This document shows positions 19,911 to 31,156 of a DNA stretch of 64,000 nt, piece by piece; position 1 is the first letter of the stretch, and every line of letters starts with the position of its first letter. This stretch comes from Orobanche coerulescens. Its lineage: Eukaryota > Streptophyta > Magnoliopsida > Lamiales > Orobanchaceae. The notes beneath the pieces were generated by a model. The model did not search any database and had not been told where the DNA came from. It worked only from the letters and a program-made list of their open reading frames with translations. The stretch spans positions 166,943,787 through 167,007,786 of the forward strand of contig CM065805.1 of assembly GCA_033398695.1 (NCBI GenBank). Direction: 5' to 3'. The position numbers and the translations under genes are program-made.

Positions 19911-21923
19911 TGTAATACCCGTAATTTTGATCCCGGAAATTTTCTATTTTTGGCGGAAGTCTATTTTGACGACTTGCTTGGGACCGTTTCGTCATCCCGA
20001 GAAATGATTAATTCTACACTTTTTGTCATCCGAGTTCGTTTCGGTATCGTTACATTGAATTCCGTGTTCTTTAGCGACTTTTCCACGTATGAGTTCGACT
20101 TTGTTAAATCACCATAAATTCTTGAAACTCCAAAAATTCTGAATCTTTGCAATATTATAGATCATCGAGTTAGCTTTCCAATGATTCAAACGGTGAGTCA
20201 ATCGAGTCGGACGAGAGAGTTATGGTCGTTTAGCTCACCCGCTCATTTTTTCGGTATTGGCGATCACCGACCGGACTCGGTCGTGTCGTCCGACACGGCC
20301 CGTGCCGTACTCGTCCGGAAATGCGAAGTTTCCGCCCGACCGAACTTCGGCCGTGTCGTCCGACACGGCCGTCTGCGTACTCTTAGGATAAGCGACCGAA
20401 GCCATGACACGCCGACCGTGTTCAGGACACGGTCGAGTCATGCCGAAGTCATTGTCGGACGGGTCACTATCGGAAGGCCCTCGCGCCGCGACCGTGTCAA
20501 GCGAGGACACGGTCGAGTCCTGTCGGCCAGGTGTGCGACACGGCCGTGCCGATCGGCACGGGCCGTGTCGGCGAGGCGATCGGCCTATAAAAGGCCCTGC
20601 AGACGTTTTTATCGCCATTTTTCACCTTCTTCTTCTCCTCTTCCGCACCGGGCGTGTTCTAAGCTTGAAGCCATGTTGTTTAACAACATATCCATGGAGT
20701 TCTTTGGGTTATATCATCAATCGTTCGTCCGATATCATCCCTTGATCCAGTGAATCAAGGTTAGATCTTTAGAACCCTACTTTTGGTAAAATTGGGGGTT
20801 TTCACGTTTTTGTCCGATTCGTTCTGTTTTGTCGATTAATTCATGATGAATATGATTAATCTTGTTGGTATTCTTAGTTTCCCTACGGACTCATGGTATA
20901 TTTCGTGATTTTTACGGAATCGAGAGGGTTTGGTTGTGGTCCGCCCTCGTTGTGGTTTATATACGAATATACATGAATCGTAGGCGAGTTTCGGGAGTCT
21001 CTTCGTGTAATTTGAGTATGGATAATTAATTTTCATATTCCTTGCGAATCGTTTAGGTGCCGGAAGCGCGTTCTCGGACCTACCGAACTCATATCTTTCC
21101 TCCGTTCGATTTCTCGATGTCTCAAAGGCAAGTATACATTTATGATTGTACGTTCTCGACTTTGAAAGTAAGAAATATTGATGGCATATCATGAACGAAC
21201 CGTTTTTACGGCATTCATAGATATATTAATTGGCATGTAATGAACGAACCGTTTTGACGGCATTCCTACATGTATCGGCGTATGAGGTGAACGAACCGTT
21301 TTGACGGCATTCACATACGTAACGGCGTATGAGGTGAACGAACCGTTTCTACGGCATTCACATACGTCTTATGAGATTTTAGTTATTCCGGAATACTAGT
21401 CTTAAATTGATGAATTGACGGATATTGATGAATTGACGGATTACATTTACTTTATTGTCGAGAAGTATTATGTTTCATATTGTTATACTTGCACTAGCTA
21501 TTCGACGGCTAACCCCTTTATGGGGGAAATACGTTTCATGTATTTCAGGTTCCAGGAGAGCGGACAGGCGGGTACCAGGTCGGCATGAAGATGATGGGCA
21601 AGTGTGATATTGTGTCTTGTCTCCGGTTATCTCTTTTGGTTTCCTCCATTGAGTGTTGTTGTACTGGAATGGATTTTTAAATACTCGAGTATTGTATTTC
21701 AGTTTCCTTGATGTTCCAGCCTGTGTTGCCGAGGTATTGATTTGTGCAGTGATGTATATGGTTTCATTGTTTATGGTTTCGAATACCATTTGTATCGTCT
21801 TTCTTTCTATTGTATGTAGACCTTATCGGTCAAGTTTATAGTTCCGCGTATGTTTAGCCTTGTGGGTCCCACGACGGGGCTCACGGCGCTGTAATATACC
21901 CTGAATAACTTGGGGGTGTTACA
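19911..21923 (+). repeat. Gypsy I 3' LTR
   Basis: 2013 bp from TGTAATACCC to GGGGGTGTTACA. Features mirror the 5' LTR: palindrome array 20275-20580, TATAAAAGG at 20586, introns 20760-21056 (GT-AG) and 21128-21548 (GC-AG), repeats 21193-21365, CTAACCCC...GGGGG hairpin near 21509, and stem-loop 21862-21884 (GTGGGTCCC paired with GGGGCTCAC). Confidence 0.9.
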
Positions 21924-22062
21924 CCATTAAGGTGTTCTTTTCGAGTAGAATTGCGAGTGGATTCATTGTCATATTGAGTTTTGTCTGCATTAAGTATAAC
22001 AGATTAATTAGTGACTCATTCAATTATGTTCTGAGTATAGAATTTAAGGTCTTTTCTATTCT
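21924..22062. repeat. Right part of the left 372-bp repeat (Copia 2 sequence)
   Basis: After the TSD CCATT, positions 21929-22062 continue the Copia 2 leader. Together with 13254-13491 they form the 372-bp left copy of the repeat that borders Copia 1. The right copy is 40020-40391. Confidence 0.9.
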
Positions 22063-23919
22063 TGTTAGGAATATGCCCTCGAATGCCACTCAGGGGATGA
22101 GAGAGTAGGGGCATTGTACTTGTAATTATGGAATAAATAATAAAAAGGCAATTCGATTCATTCACTGTTTATTGTATTTCAATTGCATTCTTGACTTGGT
22201 AAACATTGAAGTGAAGTCCATGTAAATAAACTGAACATTCCATTCTCGTTATGGGATAAGAGAAAATACACTGGAAGTGTTTAAAGTTTATTTACGAAAA
22301 TCGTTCGCAAGTCAATAAACTTAAATGGGCATTAAGTTTTAATAAGACTTGTATAACTGATGCTAGGACGTGTGCACGTCTTGATAGCATAGTTATAAAG
22401 TATATTAGTGGGACAGATACTCGAACACGACTCATACTCGATTCAGTCACACGGTATTCACTCTCGAAGAGTCGATGACGAATCAAAAGGTTGTGATAGT
22501 GTATGTGGACCTTTGACTTGAGGATTCAGTAGAAGATGTGCCTGTGACGTTTAGTTTGTCATTAGAGTAGTTAGACTCATTTGCTTAATTGCTGAGTCGA
22601 CCTCGAAGTGCGGACTATACGGGCAGGTAGCGATCTTTACCGTATGCCAAGAAAGGATTTTATCTCCTGTTAGTGAGCAGGCGTATGTCCTATACGGTTA
22701 ATGGCAAATAAGATCATGAGTCTTTGGCCAAAGCATTACGATATAGTCGTATTAGATACACTATTAATCGATCGGTCTTGATTTGCATTAACACATGTAT
22801 AGAGTCTAGTCAATAGTAGGGTTTGACTTTACCGTGACCCGAAGACTTGACCGGGACATCGATAAAGGGTCTATACGTATATAGTATTCACGACATAATG
22901 GTTCGGAATGATCCCTTCATTCGTTCTCGATCGGGGTTTACAGTGTGGCCCACTAGGCTGGCTAAGTCCGCCCGCACTCATTGGTTCCTCCCAATGCCGG
23001 TGAGACGGACCTACTGAGTCGCGCATCGGGAGCGTTGACGGATAAATGTGAATTTATTATCTCTCTATAAATATTAGATATTGGATATCTAATTATGATT
23101 TATTAGATAAATCAAAATAGCGGTCTTATGAATTAAAATTAAGTTAGGGTGATTAATTTAATTCATAAATTATATTTCTTAGAGAAATATATTTGTATTT
23201 GATATTATTAATTAATTAGATTAATTAATTAATATAAATACATTAGGTGATTAAACGGAGTGTATTTAACGGAGTCGTTTGACGAACGTCCGGTACACGA
23301 GCCGAGTCACTCGGCTCGTTTTCTAGGAAACTTCCACCATGGGCCGCCCTCCCTCTCCCCACATCACATGGAATCATTTCCATGCATGTGTATGTGTTAG
23401 TTGTATTTTTGTTATTATGTGTTGACATTTTATCTCAATTATATGGTTTGAGATAATATAAAAGCAACACATTATAACAACTAACACACACACACACATA
23501 TTTTCAGCTTGAAAAACTCTCTACTGGCCGTGAGAGTTGTGAGGAAGGGAGAGAATTTTTTTTTCCAATTTTCATCTTAGAGGTGAAAGGAATTCAACAA
23601 AAAATAGAGAGAAAATTCCTACGGTAACTTCCTAGCCGTGTTCTTGGAGAACGAATTTACGTCGAATTTTCCGGGCAACTTCCGACGCGTGTGAAGTAGA
23701 GGCTTCGAATTTTCGGTGCTTGGAACGAAGGGTTTTTCGTGTTCGGGACGGGATCGTGATCATCGTCTACATTTTACGAAGATTTATTTCAAAGGCTTCA
23801 AAGGTATGAATCTTTATCTTTGTATATATTTTTTTCGTATATACGTTACTTGATCGATACTATTTGGGATTCGTATTTTTTTCCGCTGCGTATTTCGTTT
23901 TATTTTCGGAATCCCAACA
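22063..23919 (+). repeat. Copia 1 5' LTR
   Basis: Starts TGTTAGGAATATGCCCTCG and ends GGAATCCCAACA. AT-rich sequence with TATAAATA-like stretches near 23065 and 23235 could supply the promoter. Compared with the 3' LTR, most differences are one- or two-base losses at CAG, CTG, CCTG or CCG. Confidence 0.92.
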
Positions 23920-23920
23920 G

Positions 23921-23932
23921 TGGTATCGGAGC
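23921..23932 (+). other. Copia 1 primer binding site
   Basis: TGGTATCGGAGC starts one base after the LTR. It matches the plant copia PBS TGGTATCAGAGC (complementary to initiator-Met tRNA) except for one base. Confidence 0.85.
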
Positions 23933-24407
23933 GAGGTCAATGTTTCCGTATATACGATTATTTGTGCATTTTGAATGCTTTTGGATGATGATTATGATTT
24001 AGAATCATGTTTGGAATAATTGTAGATTTTAAATTATTCGTTGTAGCATCACGTTTTTTGAAACGGGCCGAAAAACAAAGAAAGCGGAGTGCCGTGATCT
24101 TTGAAGCTGCTGGGTTACTGCCAGTGCCGAGCATGCTCGGCCATGATCGCCATGTCTCGGCCACGCGGCCGAGAATGATCGGCGATCTGCGGCGATGGCT
24201 CGGCCAGCTCTCGGGGTTTTGGCCCGATTTTGAATCGGGCATGGTGGGCCTAAAACCGGATTATCCGACTCCGTTTAAGTTTATATTTTGTTGTAATTAT
24301 TTCCCAAAATTTAAATTGGATTTTAATTTGACTAAATTAATATTTGGAATATTTTTTTTTAGTTAAGGGAAATAAATTAAACGAAAATATTATTTTGGCC
24401 GGATTAC
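23933..24407 (+). other. Copia 1 leader, first part
   Basis: Non-coding leader between PBS and gag. It contains a GC-rich array of CTCGGCCGAG, GCATGC and GGCCATG palindromic motifs (24120-24235) that contrasts with the AT-rich surroundings. It ends in the target duplication ATTAC (24403-24407) of Gypsy II. Confidence 0.7.
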
Positions 24408-24659
24408 TGTAATATCCGTATTTTTCTTTCCCTTGTATTTTCGTTTTTGGTGTATTTCTCGATCGTAGTGACCCTCGTGTACTTCTCAGCGTGTCCTTCC
24501 TGTCAAACTGTTGAACTGTATTCTCGTTATTGTTGTGCGGAACCGCCGTTTCGGGGTTGCCGTGGATCCATTTCGTGTTGTTGGTTCCCAAATATTGCTT
24601 CCTATCGTTTTATTCTCTTTCCGGATCATTTTTATCATTTTTGAACCCAAAAGGGGGTG

Positions 24660-24942
24660 TGGGCCGCGGCACAAGGTGTGTGCGCCGCGGCACACAAATC
24701 CCTTCAGTTGTTGGTCGGACAAACTGTACTGTGTGCCGCGGCACACCCATCCGGTGCAGCGGCACGAGGCAGTGCCGCGGAACACTGTCCGGTGCCGCGG
24801 CACACTCGTGTCTTCTTCTGCGACCTAAACCCAGTATCACGGGTGCGCGGCACACGCAGTATCTTGCGCGGCACAATGCCGAAACACAGGAGTAAATTTT
24901 TGGCACATGCCGCGGCACACCTAAGGCGTGCCGCGCACACAA
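24660..24942. repeat. GTGCCGCGGCAC palindrome array, Gypsy II 5' LTR
   Basis: This is the same array as 31411-31698, but several copies read GTGCGCGGCAC, GTGCAGCGGCAC or TGCCGCGCACAC. The flanking sequence is nearly identical to the 3' LTR, so the damage is confined to the palindromes and CAG/CTG words. Confidence 0.85.
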
Positions 24943-25521
24943 AGATCAATCAGTGCAAACTCGTCCTTATTAGACGAAATCGGCCGTCTTCTTCTTCATT
25001 TCACTGCGCGAGAGAGAGAGAAACCTAGGAGGGGAGAACTTCTCAAGCATTCTTCATCCGGGGATCGATTTTCATCATTTCCCTTCGGTTGTGAGTCTCG
25101 GATAATCAATCTAACGCGTGTTCTATGGATCTTAGTACTTGAATCTTCAAAGGTAATGTTTCTAGAACCCTATTTTCGATTAATTTGGGGGTTTTGGGTT
25201 TTTCTTCCGATTCGTTCCGTTTTGATGGTGGATTCATGATGAATACGATTAATATTGTTAGTATCTTTAGTTTCCTACGGATTCATGGATATTTTGTGGA
25301 TTTTTACGGAATCGAGAGGGTTTGGTTGTGGTCCGCCCTCGTTGTTATTTTTGTTACAAATATACATGAATCGTAGGCGGGTTTCCGGGTGTATTCCATT
25401 TCCATAATCGTTTAGAAGTGGTTGTGATTGTGCTATTCGAATCGTTAGGTTCATTTTCGTCGGTTCCTCGCGGTTGTGCTTGATTCTCCGTTCCGTTCGT
25501 GTCGTCGTCTACTAAATCGAG

Positions 25522-25920
25522 GCAAGTATCCTTATGAACTTACAATCTTAACGTAGTAGTATTGCATGAGACTTGTGTGTGTGTGTATGCTCACTACGGG
25601 TTAGATCCGACGGGGTCTCGGTAGGGGTCCACGTACGGAGGTGTGGATCGACGAGCTTTGCTTTTAACCACTACGGGTTAGATCCGACGGGGTCTCGGTA
25701 GGGGTCCACGGAGGTGTGGATCGACGGTTAATTGTGGTGAATTTTACAAATGTGATTTGATATTGGCATTTCCGGAAATGAGTGCTTTCGAACGGTTTTC
25801 CTTATTGCATGCATTTACTATATGTGTAAGATGTAAGTTGTTCATCTGGTTACTTATACTAGCGTAATTGCTAACCCCTCTGGGGACCCGTTTTGGGGAA
25901 ATTCGTTTTATGAATTTCAG
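25522..25920 (+). other. Predicted GC-AG leader intron, Gypsy II 5' LTR
   Basis: Donor CGAG|GCAAGTAT, branch-like GCTAAC (25870) fused to CCCC...GGGG, acceptor AATTTCAG|GT at 25920. The 3' LTR copy is 32277-32671. It holds the family-specific tandem repeat 25592-25727. Splicing is inferred from motif conservation across families. Confidence 0.5.
25592..25727 (+). repeat. Two-copy 77-bp tandem repeat, Gypsy II 5' LTR
   Basis: Units start CACTACGGGTTAGATCCGAC at 25592 and 25669. The 3' LTR copies are at 32347 and 32420 (to 32477), with a 4-bp difference in unit length. Confidence 0.9.
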
Positions 25921-26291
25921 GTCAGGTTCATCGAGACGAGGCATTGACCAAGATACCGGATGATGGCCGTGCGTGATGATTGTGCTCGAGTGACGTTTTA
26001 GTGTCTTTTACCTTTTCATCTTTTGTGGTTTTGAACTAATAGTTGTACTCGAGTACTTAAGGGGTTCTTGTTCGTTCGGATTGTATTGTTGCTTTTTATG
26101 TTGTGTTGGATGATGATGTTATATTGACCGGTTGAACCGGGTGGATTATTCTGTTTTGCGTCTTTATGACATGGTATTGTTCTGTCGTTTATGTGAGTCG
26201 ATGAGTATGATGTTGTTTAGCCTGGTGGGTCCCATATAGGGATTCACGGCGCTGTAATATACCTCGAATATCTTGAGGGTGTTACAGAAAA

Positions 26292-26309
26292 TGGTATCAG
26301 AGCTCTAGG
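26292..26309 (+). other. Gypsy II primer binding site
   Basis: TGGTATCAGAGCTCTAGG starts 5 bases after the LTR end GTTACA and is complementary to the 3' end of plant initiator-Met tRNA over TGGTATCAGAGC. Confidence 0.88.
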
Positions 26310-26525
26310 TTTATGGATACCTAGGCTTGTCGGTTTATTGGGTCTTGTGGTGTTTTGTTTTTGCACATCATCGTCACGCTGCCATGATTCCGGTACTACC
26401 AGTGTCCGTAAGTTTTCCTTCCTCTGTTCATTATTTCCTTGTATCGTACCTTTGATTCTCGACTTGCGATTGTTCTTTTCTCGTACTTACCCTCGTATGG
26501 ATTTTGCTACTTATTTAACTCCAGT

Positions 26526-27500
26526 ATGGATGCTGGAAGAGGTCGTGGTCGCGGTCGTGGTCGTGGACGCGGCCGGGGCGTGGCGGCCGGTGGGGCGGCC
26601 ACGTCACGGATCTTTGGGAGCCGGCGTGCGGCGGCCGTCATAGCCATGCTTCTTCTCGAGGCGTGCCGACCTCGGTATTGCGGCCGTTATGCGGCAAATG
26701 GTGAATCAAATGGCGGCGATAGCTCAGCGGTTCGAACCCGGATCGGACCCACGCTAATCGGGCGGAGCGGATCGTTGGCTCCAAGATGTTATCAAGATGC
26801 ATCCTCCTCGGTTTCGGGAGCTTCGGACCCGATTGGGTGGGAAGGGTGGATCAAGGAGATATCTAAGGTCTTCGTTGCCACTAAGCTGTCCCGAGGACCG
26901 TAAAGTCCCTATTGCTCAATACTTTCTCACAGGGGACGCTACGGACCGGTGGGAGGCCGTTGGGCCCAAAGACCATGCCGCTTCGTGGGCCGAGTTTCAA
27001 GAATTGATGGAGATCGAATATTGCCCGTGGCCGTCGGACGAGCTCGGGTACATGCTTTTATGATGCTCAACCGCGGGATATCCTGTATCTCAAGCCATTG
27101 CTGATTTTAATAAGGAGTTGGGTTATGTGAAGACCCAAGTTGTCGAGAGAGCGACAAAATTTTCCATTTCTGAGACGGATGAAGTTGCGATTCGGGACTA
27201 TATGTCGGGCTTGTATGCACTACATTGAAAGATTACCAGGCGGGGCCCGTGCTTATGATATGTCTATGACGGCGAGTGAGGCGGCCCGCGAGAGTAAGAA
27301 GCAGAAGTCCGCTGGGAACTTTTCGGGCCACAAGAGTGGGGGTCAGCAGAGATCCCAATCTGCTAACTTCCCCGCCGGCGGTGGTCCAGCTCGTTCCTCT
27401 GGGGGTCCTCGTGGAACTACCAGTGCTCCTTATCGTGATGTGAAGTGTTTCATTTGTGGTCGTACAGCCACATCGGTCGTACTTGTTTGAGCCCTTTGCC
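26526..27500 (+). pseudogene. gag: Gypsy II gag, frameshifted
   Basis: The ATG at 26526 begins MDAGRGRGRGRGRGRGV, an Arg-Gly run. The capsid region is recognisable (GWIKEISKVFVATKLS, then EDRKVPIAQYFLTGDATDRW in another frame, 26840-26960). A nucleocapsid with two zinc knuckles is at 27440-27530 (CFICGR...H.GRTC, then CNRCG.H). At least two frame changes (about 26880 and 27060) and a stop at 27488 break it as written. The product would coat the genomic RNA. The RG run could bind RNA. Confidence 0.85.
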
Positions 27501-30500
27501 GACGTGTAATCGGTGTGGCCACCGGGCCACAAGGCTGTTTACTGTCTTTGAGAGGAAAAAATTCTTGGTGCCCGGCTTCCATTCCAGCGCCTAGGGAACC
27601 AAGTGTGAATCGAGATCGTTTGCTCCTCAATCCCCGCCGAGTGCTAGTCGGGGAGAGGTCGGGTCAGCCCTCTAAGGGGAGCTTCCCGGTGTCGGCTCGG
27701 CCCACCCGCGTGTCTATGAGATGCGGAAAGCCGATGATCCAGGCTACCGTGGCGACAGGTACCGTTTATATTCTTTCTCATCCTGTCAGTGTGCTTTTCG
27801 ATTCCGGTGCTACGCATTCGTTCATATCTTTGGATTGTGTACGCCGTTTGAGTCTCGACTGTTTGATGCCTTATGAACCCTTCATCGTTAAGCTTCCTAG
27901 CGGTGATAGGATCGTTGGTGATCAGGAGGTTCGAGACTGTTCTGTACTTATTTGTGAGAGGACTTGGCCCTCTAATCTTATTGTTGTGGATATTGAGGGT
28001 GAGGATTTGATTCTCGGGGATGATTGGCTCGAGCGGCATGGCGCAATCATGAACTACCGCACGAGGATCATCACCATGTTAGCCGAGGATGGCACCGAGC
28101 CCTCCTTCGCGGGGCGAAGGAGGGGAAATCAGCAATTCATCATTAACGCCTTGAAGGCGACGAGTCTCCTGCGAAAGGGGTGTACTGGTTATTGGTGCTA
28201 TGCCTTGAAGGCGGAGGATGGTGGAGTCGAGCTTTCGTCGATTCCAGTCGTTAATGAGTTTCCGGATGTATTTCCTGACGAGTTACCGGGATTGCCACCG
28301 GAACGCGAGGTCGAGTTCGCTATAGAGTTAGAGCCGGGTGCGGCTCCTATTTCGAAGGCGCCCTATCGCATGGCACCTTCAGAGATGGCAGAGTTGAAGA
28401 AGCAGTTGAGTGAGCTTCTTGAGTCGGGGTATGTTCGACCGAGTGCCTCGCCTTGGGGCGCACCGGTCCTGTTTGTGCGGAAGAAGGATGGCTCACTATG
28501 TTTGTGTATCGACTATCGCGAACTAAACAAGGTGACCATCAAGAACAAGTATCCTTTGCCGAGAATTGACGACTTATTCGACCGATGCGGTGGAGTCATG
28601 TATTCTCAAAGATTGATTTGAAATCGGGGTACTATCAGCTCCGGGTGAGAGAGTCCGATGTGCCGAAGACAGCTTTTCGGATGAGGTACGGACATTATGA
28701 GTTCGTAGTCATGCCTTTCGGGTTAACTAATGCGCCGGCGGTGTTCATGCAGTTGATGAACAAAGTTTTTATCGAGTATTTGGATAAGTGCGTCGTCGTC
28801 TTTATTGACGATATTCTTATTTATTCGAGGAATGAGGAAGAGCATGCCCATCATTTGCGGGTAGTATTAGACATTTTGAGGACCGAGCAACTCTATGCAA
28901 AGTTCTCGAAATGTGAGTTCTGGCTGAAGGAAGTGATGTTCTTAGGTCACGTGATTTCAGCCGAGGGGGTTCGTGTGGATCCGCAGAAGATTGAGGCCGT
29001 GTTGGATTGGGCACCGCCCAAGAATGTGAAGGAGCTCCGTAGTTTCTTGGGTTTGGCTGGCTACTACCGTAGGTTCGTCGAGGGTTTCAAATCGGCTCGG
29101 CCACTTACGCAGCTTGCTCCGAAACCGAGAAGTTCGCGGAATGACGAGGCGATCGAGTTTTGAGGATCTGAAGACGCGTTTGACTTCAGCCCCGGTTTTG
29201 GCGTTGCCATGTGGCAACGAGGGTTTTGCCGTTTATAGCGATGCTTCGGGTCAGGGTCTTGGGTGCGTATTGATGCAGCACGGCATGACCATTGCCTATG
29301 CGTCGAGACAGTTGAGGCCGTATGAGTTGAACTACCCTACTCATGATTTAGAGTTAGCGGCGATGCTTTTGCGCTCAAGATTTGGCGTCACTATCTTTTC
29401 GGCTCGCATGTCGATTTTTACCGATCATAAAAGTCTCAAATACATATTTACTCGGGAGTTGAATATGAGGCAGAGGAGGTGGTTAGAGTTGATTAAGGAT
29501 TATGACCTCGAAATCCTATATCATCCGGGCAATGCGAACGACGTGGCCGACGACTTGAGTCGGAAACAGATAGCATTGCGATCGCTAGAGATCCTTACGA
29601 ATCAGACCGAGCTTAGGGTATCTTTAATCGAGTGAGATGTTGAGGTTACATTGCCGGAACTGTCGGGCAATTTCGTGCTTTGGAAATTTCGTCGTCTTTG
29701 ATCGATGAGATTAAGCTGAAGCAGTTAGAGGATCCGATGATCACTCAAATCCGAGAGAACGTTCTTAAGGGAAAGTCTCCTGGATTTGTGATTCACGAGG
29801 ATGGTGTTTTGAGATTCCAGAGTCGGATTTGTGTGCCGAACGACTCAGAGTTGAGACAGAGTATTTTACGGGAGGCCCATGCTACACCTTATTCCGTTCA
29901 TCCTGGTTCGAGTAAGATGTACAAGGACCTGAGAAGAAATTTCTGGTGGAATGATATGAAGGATGAGGTCGCACAGTTTGTAGCGAGATGTTTGACTTGT
30001 CAGCAGGTCAAGATCGAGCATCAGCGACCGGCTGGATTATTGCAGTCACTTCCCGTTCCGGAATGGAAATGGGAAGATATATCGATAGATTTCGTTACGA
30101 GTTTGCCGAGATCGAGGTCGGGCATGAATATGGTATGGGTGATTGTTGACCGCCTGACCAAGTCGGCACATTTTCTGGGCATCAAGGACACTTGGGGCCC
30201 GGAAAAGTTAGCTCGTGTGTTTATCGCGCAGATTGTGTGACTTCACGGTACTCCGAAGTCTATTGTTTCGGATCGTGACGGCCGTTTTGTATCGCACTTC
30301 GCAAAGGTGCATAAGGCGTTGGGTACCCGTTTACATTTGAGTACCTCTTTTCATCCCCAGTCAGATGGACAATCGGAACGCACTATCTAGACGTTCGAGG
30401 ACTTGTTGCGTGCCTGTGCTCTCGATTGGAGTAGTGAGTGGGAGGAACATTTGCCGCTGATCGAATTCACGTACAACAACAGTTGGCACGCGTCGATTCG

Positions 30501-31121
30501 GATGGCACCGTATGAGGCACTTTATGGGCGGCGATGTCGATCACCTATTTGTTGGAATGAGGCGTCCGATTTGGTGGGATCGAGCTGGATGTCGTTCTAG
30601 AGACGAGGCGTAAGATAGAATTAATTCGGGAACGGATGTTGATCGCCCGGAGTCGGCAGTCGTATGCCGACATCCGTCGTCGACCTTTGGAATTCGAGGT
30701 GGGAGACCACGTTTTGCTAAAAGTGTCGCCGACGAAGGGAGTTTTTCGTTTCGGGAAGAAAGGAAAGTTGAGTCCGAGATTTATCGGCCCCTTTGAGATC
30801 CTCGAGCGAGTAGGTGGGTTGGCATACCGTTTGGCGTTACCTCCGGCCTTGAGTCATGTTCATAGCGTTTTCCATGTTTCCCAGTTGAGGAAATATGTCC
30901 CGGATCCTAGTCACGTCATCGATTATGGCGAGATTGATATTGCTGAAGATATTACTTTTGAGGAGCGTCCTTTGAAGATTTTGGAGCATCGTGAGAAATG
31001 ACTGAGGCATAAAACCATCCCTTTGGTCAAAGTGCAGTGGTCGAGACACGGTGTCGAGGAAGCAACTTGGGAAACCAAGGATAACATGCGTGTTAGGTAC
31101 CCGGAGTTGTTTGTTTCTTAA
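27500..31121 (+). pseudogene. pol: Gypsy II pol (PR-RT-RH-INT-chromodomain), nearly intact
   Basis: Aspartic protease has [13 protein letters not shown] (about 27795). Reverse transcriptase runs from [19 protein letters not shown] (28240) through [16 protein letters not shown], a frame break near 28620, then [13 protein letters not shown] and the catalytic [11 protein letters not shown] (28800). RNase H has FAVYSDASGQGLG (29225) and FTDHKSLKYIF. The integrase zinc finger spans 29875-30005 (CLTCQQVK), the core has IDFVTSLPRSRSG and SDRDGRF (30275), then ERTI with a TAG stop (30388). GPFEILERVGGLAYRL and LRKYVPDPS follow. The tail (31000-31110, IPLVKVQWSRHGVEEATWE) is chromodomain-like. In-frame stops occur at 30238, 30388, 30598 and 30999. 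Few lesions for 3.6 kb fits a young element. Confidence 0.92.
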
Positions 31122-31126
31122 GTTTC

Positions 31127-31156
31127 GGGACGAAACTTATTTTTAGAGGGGTAGAA
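31127..31156 (+). other. Gypsy II polypurine tract region
   Basis: GGGACGAAAC at 31127 and AGAGGGGTAGAA directly before the LTR. The preceding TTTCGGGACGAAAC block is shared by all gypsy elements in the window. Confidence 0.8.

Larger units (their letters stand above)
13492..21923 (+). mobile_element. Gypsy I: non-autonomous composite Ty3-gypsy element
   Basis: LTRs 13492-15487 and 19911-21923 bound a 4.4-kb interior without gag-pol. A 5-bp target duplication CCATT is present (13487-13491 and 21924-21928). It lies in the gag of Copia 2, in the left copy of the 372-bp repeat that borders Copia 1. The interior holds a PPT, a foreign LTR (16013-17503) followed by a PBS-like site, and a second non-coding block ending in the functional-looking PPT at 19876-19910. 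Because identical LTRs and a clean TSD enclose the whole, this composite moved as one unit. Confidence 0.8.
24408..26286 (+). repeat. Gypsy II 5' LTR
   Basis: 1879 bp, TGTAATATCC to GTGTTACA. It contains a CCGCGG palindrome array (24660-24942, several copies damaged), predicted introns 25153-25448 (GT-AG, 296 nt) and 25522-25920 (GC-AG, 399 nt), a two-copy 77-bp repeat (25592-25727) and a terminal stem-loop (26225-26247, GTGGGTCCC/GGGATTCAC). Confidence 0.92.

Noticed and set aside
24486..24949. Several overlapping Cys/Arg- and Ala-rich frames (CRGT, AAAH repeats), also at 31196-31726 and 63489-63865
   Set aside because: They are translations of the GTGCCGCGGCAC palindromes in all frames of an LTR, not proteins.
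26526..26600. Gly/Arg-rich start as a host glycine-rich RNA-binding protein
   Set aside because: It continues into a gypsy capsid, zinc knuckle and pol between LTRs, so it is Gag.
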